DNA from: Tenacibaculum agarivorans
Lineage (GTDB): Bacteria; Bacteroidota; Bacteroidia; Flavobacteriales; Flavobacteriaceae
NCBI RefSeq assembly: GCF_001936575.1
Contig: NZ_MSMP01000026.1
Coordinates: 1 to 64,000, forward strand
Direction: 5' to 3'
DNA length: 64,000 bases
Shown here: positions 56,357 to 64,000 of the stretch, piece after piece
Layout of the letters: each line of letters starts with the position of its first letter
Position numbering within the stretch: position 1 is the stretch's first letter
The notes under the pieces: model-generated
What the model saw: the letters and a program-made list of their open reading frames with translations, nothing else
What the model was told of the DNA's origin: nothing
Databases searched by the model: none
Made by a program: the position numbers and the translations under genes

Positions 56357-57832
56357 ATGAAAAATAGTATAAAAATAATAGCAATAATAGTCGCTCTTGT
56401 AATAGTTGGTTGTGATGATTATTTAGAAACATTACCAGCAGGTCAGGAAAATTCAGAAAACTTTTTTAACTCAGCTGAGGATTATGAAAATGCATTAATA
56501 GGAGTATATGATTTATTATCTACCACCTATTTAAATCAAATTTTAGGAGAAATAGCTTCAGATAATAGTTTGTGTGGAGGTGAAAACCCTACTGATGTGT
56601 TGGATTGGCAACAGATTGATGATATGACACATAACCCAGATAATGGAGCGTTAAGAAATATATTTCAATGGATGTATGCAGGAATTAGTAGAGCAAATTA
56701 CATCATCGAATTTAAAGACAAAACACCTTTTAATAGAAAAGAGCAAGTATTAGCAGAAACAAAGTTTTTAAGAGCTTATTATTATTTCGAATTGGTGAAG
56801 TTTTTTGGAAGTGTTCCTATGTATTTAGATAAAAGAATAAGTTTAGAAGAAGCACAAACTATAGATAAATCACCAACAGCAACAATATATACGCAGTTAG
56901 AAAATGACTTGCAAAGTGCTGCTAGTATTTTACCATGGCAACAAACACAATCAGGAAGAGCTACAAGAGGAGCAGCTTTAGCATTACTTGGTAAAATATA
57001 TCTATACCAACAAAAATTTGATTTAGCAGCACAAACCTTAGATCAAGTAATAAGTGCTGGTCAATATAGTCTAATCTCAGATTTTTCGACAATTTTCTCA
57101 AATCAGAATGAGAACAATTCAGAATCTGTTTTTGAAGTACAGTATTTTGGACAAGAAGGTGCAAGCTTTAATTGTTTTCAATGTGTAGAAGGAAATATAG
57201 CTGTAGGTTTTATGGGACCTAGATTTAGAACAGGAAATTATGCTCCATATGCAGATGGTTTTAGTTTTAATATTCCCACACTAGATATTATTAATGCATA
57301 CCAAACAGGAGATACTAGAAAGGATGCAACCTATTTTAATATAGATGATTTTGTAGCAACTAGACCAGATGTAACCTTCACAGAAGGTAATGATCATAAT
57401 GGTTACTTCAATTTTAAATACATTCCTTTTGCTGAAGGAAATGCTTTGGATGCCCGCCTAACACATAGTAATAATTATAGAGCTATTCGTTACGCAGATG
57501 TACTGCTAATGGCAGCTGAGGCTCATGTTCAATCAGGAAATACAGGAGTAGCCCAAGGATATTTAGATCAGATAAGAGATAGGGCTTTTGGTAATACAAC
57601 CAATAGAATAACAGTAACTTTAGATAATATACTACAAGAAAGAAGACTAGAATTGGCAGGAGAAGGGCATCGATTTTTCGATCAAGTACGAACAGGACAA
57701 ACTTCGTCAATACCTGGATTTACAGCAAATAAAAATGAATTGTTTCCTATCCCTAGAATAGAAATAGAGTTAGCAGGAAATAATTGGTGTCAGAATAAAG
57801 GATATGCAACTTCTACATGTTCAGAACAATAA
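56357..57832 (+). CDS. susD-like: SusD/RagB-family glycan-binding lipoprotein
   Basis: A 491-residue lipoprotein, lipobox VIVGC with Cys19. The SusD N-terminal domain (DYLETLPAGQENSENFFNSAEDYENALIGVYDLL), the TPR-like helices (FLRAYYYFELVKFFGSVPMY) and the RagB C-terminal block (RYADVLLMAAEAHVQSGN ... RRLELAGEGHRFFDQVR) are all present. It caps the SusC receptor at the cell surface. It follows susC after 12 nt. Confidence 0.97.
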   Translation: MKNSIKIIAIIVALVIVGCDDYLETLPAGQENSENFFNSAEDYENALIGVYDLLSTTYLNQILGEIASDNSLCGGENPTDVLDWQQIDDMTHNPDNGALRNIFQWMYAGISRANYIIEFKDKTPFNRKEQVLAETKFLRAYYYFELVKFFGSVPMYLDKRISLEEAQTIDKSPTATIYTQLENDLQSAASILPWQQTQSGRATRGAALALLGKIYLYQQKFDLAAQTLDQVISAGQYSLISDFSTIFSNQNENNSESVFEVQYFGQEGASFNCFQCVEGNIAVGFMGPRFRTGNYAPYADGFSFNIPTLDIINAYQTGDTRKDATYFNIDDFVATRPDVTFTEGNDHNGYFNFKYIPFAEGNALDARLTHSNNYRAIRYADVLLMAAEAHVQSGNTGVAQGYLDQIRDRAFGNTTNRITVTLDNILQERRLELAGEGHRFFDQVRTGQTSSIPGFTANKNELFPIPRIEIELAGNNWCQNKGYATSTCSEQ

Positions 57833-57842
57833 AATAAAGATT

Positions 57843-59897
57843 ATGAGAAAATTATATTATATCATATTAGGAGTATTCGTTTTAGTAGGATGTTTAGATG
57901 AAGAACGAGATTTATCTTTTGTAGATAGTTTAGTGGCGCCAAGTAATGTTGCAGCAACATATTCAGTTACGCAAGATAATACAGGTTTAGTAACTATAAC
58001 TCCAACAGCTGATGGAGCAAATGGCTTTAAAGTATATTTTGGAGATGGTACTACTGATTTTGCAGATGTAGAAATTGGTCAGAGTGTAGATCATATATAT
58101 GCTGAAGGGAATTATATGGTAAAAATAGAAGCATTTAATATTAGTGGTAAAAAAACAGAAGCAACTCAAGAATTGGTAGTTTCGTTTAAAGCTCCTGAAA
58201 ATTTAATGGTTACCGTAGAGAATAACGCAAGTATATCGAAACAGGTAGATATTACCGCAGCAGCTGATTATGCAACTATGTATGAATTTTATTCGGGAGA
58301 ATCGGGAGTAACTCAACCAGTTGCAACAGCAAATATAGGAGAGTCTTTAAGTTATGCGTATCAAACTCCAGGAGACTATGATATTAGAGTGGTTGCAAAA
58401 GGAGCAGCTATAGCTACTACTGAATACACAGCAACTTTCACAGTTACAGAAATTTTAGCACCAACTGCAGCTGCTGCAACACCAATAAATAGAGAAGCTG
58501 TAGATGTAATTTCTTTATTTAGTGATGCGTATACAGATGTTAGTGTAGATACTTGGAATACAGTGTGGAGTGCGGCAAATTTTGAAGATGTAATGGTAGC
58601 GGGTAACGCTACTAAGAAATATACCGCTTTAAATTTTAATGGAATAGAAACTGTGGGAGCACCAGTAAATGCTTCCAATATGGAATTCATTCATTTAGAT
58701 ATATGGACACCAAATATTACTGCGTTTAGAGTAAAGTTAGTAGATTTTAAAGAAGATGGATTTGGTGGAGCTAATGGTGATACAGAAGCAGAGTTATCAT
58801 TTACACCTACGCAAGGCGAATGGGTTTCTTTAGATATTCCTTTGGCTGATTTTGCTGCTGCAGGAATGAATTCATTTTCAGATATTAATCAATATATCAT
58901 TTCAAGTGATCCAAGTGGAGAAGGAATTGTTTTTATTGATAATGTATATTTCTGGAAAAATCCTACCGATACGAGTAGCCAACTAATAGAAGGCTTTGAA
59001 GGTACAGCTCCCGTTTTTACAAGTTTTGGAGGAGCTAGTGTTGAGGTCGTTACTAACCCAGACATGAGTGGGGTTAATACGAGTTCAAAAGTAGCTAGAT
59101 TAATAAAAGGTAATGGAGCAGAAATTTGGGCAGGAGGCTTTTTTGATGTAAGCTCTCCTTTAGATTTAACTAATTTTTCTAAGATAAGTGTCAAAACGTG
59201 GTCGCCAAAACAAGGAATTACAGTTCGATTAAAATTGGAAACCTCAGATCCAAATTTATTTCACGAGGTAGATTCAACTACAAGTGTTGCTAATGCTTGG
59301 GAAGAATTAGTGTATGATTTTAGTAGTGCGCCAACATTAGATTATATTCGAGTAGTTATCTTCTTTGATTTTGGTACCAATGGAGATGGAAGTGAATATT
59401 ATTACGATGATATTAATTTGATTAATGATTCAGGAGGTATTCCTCCTTTAATATTCCAAGATTTTGAAGCTACAGCCCCAGCTTTTACAAGTTTTGGAGG
59501 AGCTAATGTTGAGGTAATTACCAATCCAGATATGAGTGGAGTTAATATGACTTCAAAAGTAGCTAGACTTATAAAAGGTAATGGAGCAGAAGTTTGGGCA
59601 GGAGGCTTTTTTGATGTACCTACAGCTTTAGATTTGGATACTTATTCAAAAATAAGTGTGAAAACATGGTCACCTAAACAAGGTATAACAGTTCGATTAA
59701 AATTAGAAACTTCAGATCCAAATTTATTTCATGAGCTTGATGCAACTACAAGTGTTGCCAATGCTTGGGAAGAACTGGTCTACGACTTTAGTAGTGCTCC
59801 TAAGCAAGATTATATTCGAGTAGTTATCTTTTTTGATTTTGGAGTTAACGGAGATGGAAGCGAATACTATTATGATGAATTAACATTAACGAATTAA
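57843..59897 (+). CDS. surface glycan-binding lipoprotein with duplicated C-terminal domain
   Basis: The ATG at 57843 gives 684 residues with a lipoprotein signal (lipobox VLVGC, Cys17). The N-terminal half has two PKD-like or Ig-like modules (about 20-115 and 120-210). A CBM-like beta-sandwich spans about 225-375. The C-terminal half holds two nearly identical domains (about 384-529 and 540-684) repeating with a 468-nt period, each with TSFGGAxVEVxTNPDMSGVN and a terminal EYYYDD/E. It is probably a surface glycan-binding protein of the PUL. Specificity is unknown. The start 10 nt after susD shows co-transcription. Confidence 0.85.
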   Translation: MRKLYYIILGVFVLVGCLDEERDLSFVDSLVAPSNVAATYSVTQDNTGLVTITPTADGANGFKVYFGDGTTDFADVEIGQSVDHIYAEGNYMVKIEAFNISGKKTEATQELVVSFKAPENLMVTVENNASISKQVDITAAADYATMYEFYSGESGVTQPVATANIGESLSYAYQTPGDYDIRVVAKGAAIATTEYTATFTVTEILAPTAAAATPINREAVDVISLFSDAYTDVSVDTWNTVWSAANFEDVMVAGNATKKYTALNFNGIETVGAPVNASNMEFIHLDIWTPNITAFRVKLVDFKEDGFGGANGDTEAELSFTPTQGEWVSLDIPLADFAAAGMNSFSDINQYIISSDPSGEGIVFIDNVYFWKNPTDTSSQLIEGFEGTAPVFTSFGGASVEVVTNPDMSGVNTSSKVARLIKGNGAEIWAGGFFDVSSPLDLTNFSKISVKTWSPKQGITVRLKLETSDPNLFHEVDSTTSVANAWEELVYDFSSAPTLDYIRVVIFFDFGTNGDGSEYYYDDINLINDSGGIPPLIFQDFEATAPAFTSFGGANVEVITNPDMSGVNMTSKVARLIKGNGAEVWAGGFFDVPTALDLDTYSKISVKTWSPKQGITVRLKLETSDPNLFHELDATTSVANAWEELVYDFSSAPKQDYIRVVIFFDFGVNGDGSEYYYDELTLTN
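58994..59897 (+). repeat. tandem intragenic duplication, period 468 nt
   Basis: Copies at about 58994-59430 and 59462-59897 share long exact words (for example ACAAGTTTTGGAGGAGCTA and AAAGTAGCTAGA) and encode almost the same domain. The DNA similarity suggests a recent duplication. Confidence 0.9.
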
Positions 59898-59910
59898 ATC
59901 AGGCACAGCA

Positions 59911-61557
59911 ATGAAAATACAGAAATATATAACACAAGTAGTTTTAATAGTCTTCACAATAGGAATACTGAATAGTTGTGAAGAGAATAATTATGATTTT
60001 GGAGATATTGTTACGCCAAGTAATATCAATATAGTAGCAGAGATCATTGGTCAAGATGCTGCAAATCCTAATGGTGATGGTAGTGGAGTAGTGAACTTTA
60101 CTGCAACAGCGGATAATGCATTATCGTATAAGTTTATATATGATGGTACAGAGTCTACAAAACCAAGTGGAAAAATGACGTATAGTTTTAGTAATTTAGG
60201 AGTAAATACCTATACAGTTTCAGTAGTAGCCGTAGGTACTGGAGGTGTATCGTCAACTAAAACTATTCAAGTGGATGTGTTAGCAGTGTATGTTGCACCA
60301 GATGATTTAAAAACAAAGTTGTATGGTTTTGATCCTGCAAATCCAGGAATGGCATCATCAAAATCATGGCGTATCAAATCAGAAGTTGGAGGACACTTTG
60401 GGTTAGGCCCTGTAGGAGGTACTATTTTTGGAGAATGGTATCAAGCTACAGCCAATGAAAAAGATGGTGTAGGAATGTATGATGATCGTTTTATTTTTAA
60501 TTCAGATGGTAGCTTTGAACATCAAACTAACGGAACTGTTTTTGGTAGGAATGGCTTAATAGATGAATTATCAGGTTCTGGTGGATCTGGAGGAACTATA
60601 GATAATGCGGATGTACTAAATTATACCTTATCAGATTATACCGGTAACTGGGATTTAATAGCACCAGGTGGAGTAGAAACCATTTCTTTATCAGGGATAG
60701 GGTTTATAGGGTATTATATTGGAAATCATAACTATGAAATTTTTGATCGTAAAACTCCAAATGAATTAGTACTTAGAATTACAGATGCCAATAATGAATT
60801 CGATTGGTGGTTTTTAATCACTTCAGAAGCCCCAGGAACATCTTCTCCTTATGTATTTAATACATTACTATGGGAAGATGATTTTACAACCAATGGAACA
60901 CCAGATCCTACCAAATGGACATATGATATTGGTACAGGAGTAAATGGATGGGGAAATAATGAAGTTCAATATTATACAGATAGAGCAGACAATGTAGTAG
61001 TAGATAATGGAAATTTAGTAATTACAGCAAAACGAGAAAACTTGTCAGGTAGTAATTTTACATCTGCTCGTTTAAAAACAGAAGGATTATTTGATTTCAA
61101 ATATGGTAGAGTAGAAGTTAGAGCTAAATTACCAGCTGGGGCAGGTACATGGCCAGCAATATGGATGTTAGGATCTAATTTCTCTACAGTTGGTTGGCCT
61201 TTTTCAGGAGAGATTGATATTATGGAACAAACAGGAACAGATAAAAATACTGTTTTAGCCACTTGTCATTGGCAAGATACAGCAAGTAACACAAAGGCAG
61301 ATTTTAGTCAAAATACTTCAATAACGAATGCAACATCAGAATTTCACTTATATACTTTAGAATGGACTGAAACTAGTATTAGTATGTATTTAGACAATGT
61401 GAAATACTATGAGTTGACGAATGCGTCAGTGTTGCCATTTAATGAAAATTTCTTTTTGATTTTAAATGTAGCTATGGGAGGAACTTTAGGAGGAGCAATA
61501 GATGCTAGTTTTTCTGAAGCAACTATGGAAATAGATTATGTAAGAGTATATCAATAA
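59911..61557 (+). CDS. GH16 endo-beta-glucanase (laminarinase-like) lipoprotein
   Basis: A 548-residue lipoprotein (lipobox ILNSC, Cys23). A PKD-like module lies at about 30-125 and a second beta-rich region at 130-300. The GH16 catalytic domain starts near 317 (LLWEDDFTTNGTPDPTKWTYD). Its active site GEIDIME holds nucleophile E434, D436 and acid/base E439, and TWPAIWMLG is the conserved GH16 segment before it. The pattern fits the laminarinase branch of GH16, acting on beta-1,3- or beta-1,3/1,4-glucans. It is the last gene of the PUL and is followed by a strong terminator. Confidence 0.94.
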   Translation: MKIQKYITQVVLIVFTIGILNSCEENNYDFGDIVTPSNINIVAEIIGQDAANPNGDGSGVVNFTATADNALSYKFIYDGTESTKPSGKMTYSFSNLGVNTYTVSVVAVGTGGVSSTKTIQVDVLAVYVAPDDLKTKLYGFDPANPGMASSKSWRIKSEVGGHFGLGPVGGTIFGEWYQATANEKDGVGMYDDRFIFNSDGSFEHQTNGTVFGRNGLIDELSGSGGSGGTIDNADVLNYTLSDYTGNWDLIAPGGVETISLSGIGFIGYYIGNHNYEIFDRKTPNELVLRITDANNEFDWWFLITSEAPGTSSPYVFNTLLWEDDFTTNGTPDPTKWTYDIGTGVNGWGNNEVQYYTDRADNVVVDNGNLVITAKRENLSGSNFTSARLKTEGLFDFKYGRVEVRAKLPAGAGTWPAIWMLGSNFSTVGWPFSGEIDIMEQTGTDKNTVLATCHWQDTASNTKADFSQNTSITNATSEFHLYTLEWTETSISMYLDNVKYYELTNASVLPFNENFFLILNVAMGGTLGGAIDASFSEATMEIDYVRVYQ

Positions 61558-61581
61558 TTTGAGTTATATATATACGTAGGG

Positions 61582-61622
61582 AAAGTCTTTCTTATTTTTT
61601 AACAAGAAAGACTTTATTCTCT
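61582..61622 (+). terminator. terminator of the polysaccharide utilisation operon
   Basis: A perfect 12-bp stem AAAGTCTTTCTT/AAGAAAGACTTT with a 10-nt loop, followed by T-rich sequence. Confidence 0.88.
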
Positions 61623-61758
61623 ACACATAAATTTACTTCAATTTGATATAAAGTTCTGGTCAAATTTTTTTGAAATTAATTTTTTTTCTGATTAAAACTT
61701 ATAAATTAGTAGTTAACATCTCTTTATAAATTGTAACTAAAGAGAAAGGGAACATATA

Positions 61759-62886
61759 TTGCAAACTATTAATTTTAATTTTTTTCAACTGTTAATACTA
61801 TTTGGATCCATCCAGGGTATTATATTTAGTCTAATTGTGTTTTTTGTGAAAAAACACAGATCTAAAAGTAGTATACATCTAGGATTGACTATTTTTTTTC
61901 TTTCTATAAGTAATATTCAACATATGTTAATTGATGTTGGTTATCTGGGTGAAGACTCCACAATCAGAAAATTATATATTCCATGGCAATGGTTAGTGGC
62001 TCCTTTTTTCTTTTTATTTGCTTATTATTTTCTACATACAAAACCTGTAAAGAAAAAGAGCATTTGTTTTTTATTTTGCCCTTGTCTTATAGTTGCTTTA
62101 GTTCATATCTCGCAATGGATATATCAAGTAAATATAAATCCCAATTTTATAATTACTAAATATTTTCAACCAGGCCTTTTCTTATATACTAATTTTCTTT
62201 CTTTTGTATATATACCTGCTGTAATCTTTGCCATGTATAAAATGGTTATGGAGTATGAAGGTCAACATGAAAACGAGAATACTTTAGAAAAAGTCAAAAA
62301 TGAAACTAATTGGTTGAAAAACTTAATACATATTGGGATTGGTATTGTAACTCTAGGAAAGATTTCTGTAATCATTTTTATGTTTTGTAATATGGAAAAA
62401 TCTTATCTTAGTTATCCTTTTTTCATTTCTTTGTCGTTGTGGATTTATTGGGTCGGATATGTAGGAATCAATAGGTCATCTTCCCATAAAAAGTTATTAA
62501 AAATAAATGCACTAGAAGTCTCAGAGAAAAAGGGAGGACAAACATTTGAGAGAATACATATGCTAATCTTAGAAAAAGAAATGTATTTAAACCCTGATAT
62601 TAATTTACAGAGTATTGCTGAACAATTTGGAATTAGTAAAGGGTATCTTTCACAACTAATTAATTCCCATACAGATAAAAACTTCAACGATTATATAAAC
62701 GAATTACGAGTAAATACGGCAAAAGAAAAGTTAATCGATTCGTTGTATCAAAACTACACTGTTGAAGCAATAGGTTTGGAATGTGGTTTTAAATCAAAAT
62801 CCAATTTTTACGGTGCATTTAAAAAATTTACAGCACTGACACCAAATCAATTTAAGAAGAAAAATTCTCAGCTTTCAATTTCTTAA
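61759..62886 (+). CDS. membrane-bound AraC-family regulator (7TM-AraC)
   Basis: A 375-residue protein with seven predicted transmembrane helices in residues 1-230 and an AraC/XylS DNA-binding domain at about 275-375. In the latter the first HTH is LQSIAEQFGISKGYLSQLINSH and the second is VEAIGLECGFKSKSNFYGAFKK with FTALTPNQFKKK. The 7TM module presumably senses a signal in or near the inner membrane. The start is TTG at 61759; no ATG exists near the first helix. It lies after the PUL terminator and may control those genes, which is inference. Confidence 0.85.
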   Translation: MQTINFNFFQLLILFGSIQGIIFSLIVFFVKKHRSKSSIHLGLTIFFLSISNIQHMLIDVGYLGEDSTIRKLYIPWQWLVAPFFFLFAYYFLHTKPVKKKSICFLFCPCLIVALVHISQWIYQVNINPNFIITKYFQPGLFLYTNFLSFVYIPAVIFAMYKMVMEYEGQHENENTLEKVKNETNWLKNLIHIGIGIVTLGKISVIIFMFCNMEKSYLSYPFFISLSLWIYWVGYVGINRSSSHKKLLKINALEVSEKKGGQTFERIHMLILEKEMYLNPDINLQSIAEQFGISKGYLSQLINSHTDKNFNDYINELRVNTAKEKLIDSLYQNYTVEAIGLECGFKSKSNFYGAFKKFTALTPNQFKKKNSQLSIS

Positions 62887-63165
62887 AAAAACACTTCTTC
62901 TTTCCCTAATCTTTTATGAAATGAAAAATTACTCACTATAGTAACAATTTCTAAAGTATAGGAACGCCTATATAAATACATACTGTGTATATCACCAATG
63001 TTAGGGTGCCAAAAAAGAAGTTCTGGATCTTCAACTATTTGAAAATACAGAACTGCTGCGGTAAAAAATAGCTTTAAGATTGCAGAGTATATCTATTGAT
63101 AACGCTTTACTCATGTGCGGGGCATGGTAAAGAAAAACAATCATTTAATTAAATAAAACATCATT
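62887..63165. other. intergenic region, nothing firm seen
   Basis: About 280 nt between the AraC regulator and the next gene. No clear terminator, tRNA or ORF. It is less AT-biased than most gaps in the window and has stops in every frame. Confidence 0.35.
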
Positions 63166-64000
63166 ATGAAGAACAAGTTTTTTTTCTCAATAATTGCTAT
63201 GCTATTAACGCAGTTACTTTTTTCACAGCAAGACTATTACAATGTAAATTCAGGGAATGGAAAAGGGTTACGTTTTTGGAATAGTAATACGTATAAGATT
63301 CATATGGGGAATGCATCAGAATACAAATTTGGACCAGTAACTGATTATAGTATTAAAATGAATATGAGCAATACTCCAGGTAGAGGTTGGACGTGGGGAG
63401 TAGCAGGACAAACACCTATTGCAGGATTAAATACTTTAGGAGATTTTCAAATAGCGAAAAATTTCACTGCGGAATCTATTACAATAGACAATACCAAATC
63501 AGATAAATGGATACCCTTAGCATTTGGTAGAGAATATAAACCAGGTAGAAAGACTTTTGAGTTTGTAGTTTCACCAGATTCAAATAGATCTAGAGAATAT
63601 TTAGCTATGGGAATCAACGATAAAAATCAAAAATTAAGATACGATTTCACTGCTAATGATAAGAATACTTGGATAGACATGGATGATCATAAAGGTACAC
63701 ATTTCTTTAAGGTATCACGTGATGAGTATGAGCCTGGAAAGTTTGCTACCTATATTCATATGCCAAGATCAGATTCTAGAATTGTAATTGGTGAATATGG
63801 AGGGTATTTGATGGATAAGGGACATAAATTAGTAGTTAATAATGGTGGTGCTTTTATAAATGGTAATGTAGGTATAGGTACCCAAAATCCAGATGCTAAA
63901 CTAGCTGTAAATGGAAGAATTCATACCAAAGAAGTAAAAGTAGATTTAATTGGATGGGCAGATTATGTATTTAAAGAGGAATATAAATTACCAACCTTAG
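63166..64000 (+). CDS. secreted tail-fibre-like surface protein (partial, runs off window)
   Basis: The frame opens at ATG 63166 and stays open to the window end (278 codons). A signal peptide is present (MKNKFFFSIIAMLLTQLLFS, cut near SQQ). The middle is a beta-rich region of unknown family. At about 235-260 the sequence GNVGIGTQNPDAKLAVNGRI appears, a motif common in Bacteroidota surface proteins just before a tail-fibre or collagen-like C-terminus; the following EVKVDLIGWADYVF agrees with that. The gene is truncated by the window edge, not evidently broken. Function is unknown. Confidence 0.75.
   Translation, partial: MKNKFFFSIIAMLLTQLLFSQQDYYNVNSGNGKGLRFWNSNTYKIHMGNASEYKFGPVTDYSIKMNMSNTPGRGWTWGVAGQTPIAGLNTLGDFQIAKNFTAESITIDNTKSDKWIPLAFGREYKPGRKTFEFVVSPDSNRSREYLAMGINDKNQKLRYDFTANDKNTWIDMDDHKGTHFFKVSRDEYEPGKFATYIHMPRSDSRIVIGEYGGYLMDKGHKLVVNNGGAFINGNVGIGTQNPDAKLAVNGRIHTKEVKVDLIGWADYVFKEEYKLPTL

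Overview
This window looks like a chromosomal piece of a marine Flavobacteriaceae bacterium (Bacteroidota), similar in style to Tenacibaculum or Polaribacter. The evidence is very low GC, -7 promoter boxes of the Bacteroidota form TAnnTTTG, a SusC/SusD pair, a BshB1 bacillithiol enzyme, a 7TM-AraC regulator and flavobacterial-type lipoproteins. Genus is inference. No rRNA, CRISPR array, insertion sequence or prophage was seen. Two tRNAs are present: His(GTG) and Gly(TCC). Layout: 0.1-2.2 kb, a DUF255 thioredoxin-fold lipoprotein. 2.3-6.3 kb, a phosphorelay set (CheY-like receiver, multi-PAS histidine kinase, Hpt protein, LytTR response regulator). 6.3-7.9 kb, four tandem, apparently undescribed small RNA genes. 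8.0-11.9 kb, a flippase, a GT4 glycosyltransferase and an unusual receiver-GT2 fusion. 11.9-21.3 kb, housekeeping and envelope genes (DUF2147, KdsC-like phosphatase, DUF2520, a trans-sulfuration enzyme, an OmpA-like protein, BshB1, tRNA-His, three double-glycine leader peptides, an LpxL-like acyltransferase, rhomboid, tRNA-Gly, two GNATs, a metallo-beta-lactamase-fold enzyme). 21.3-26.9 kb, a tightly packed minus-strand operon with LemA, three glycosyltransferases and unknown proteins. 27-28.5 kb, a large helical-repeat protein. 28.7-32.9 kb, leuACDB. 33.6-42.2 kb, a nitrogen-assimilation block (BBP2-type porin, Amt, GltB, GltD). 42.3-44.2 kb, a secreted unknown and a lipoprotein hydrolase. 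44.4-51.7 kb, ilvDBNCA behind two tandem leader-peptide attenuators. 52.0-61.6 kb, a TonB-like protein and a SusC-SusD-SGBP-GH16 polysaccharide utilisation locus, probably for laminarin or a mixed-linkage beta-glucan, followed by a 7TM-AraC regulator and a secreted gene cut by the window end. The strongest candidate for a new system is the block at 2.3-11.9 kb. Each of the four sRNA genes has a perfect TAnnTTTG box. 55-56 nt upstream of that box starts a TCTA, and exactly 21 nt further upstream a TCGA, so all four share a direct-repeat-like site of two helical turns. LytTR regulators typically bind direct repeats with such spacing, and a LytTR response regulator lies immediately upstream. Each sRNA ends with the same element (core AGATTTATTTGGTTGATT) followed by an intrinsic terminator whose stem sequence differs between copies but still pairs. 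The inference is a phosphorelay that switches on redundant sRNAs, linked to neighbouring polysaccharide genes that include a receiver-controlled glycosyltransferase. A second strong result is the pair of attenuators in front of ilvD. Each has a 20-codon Ile-rich leader peptide, an antiterminator sequence overlapping the leader stop codon, and a terminator hairpin with a T-tract. A 50-codon small ORF sits between them and ilvD.
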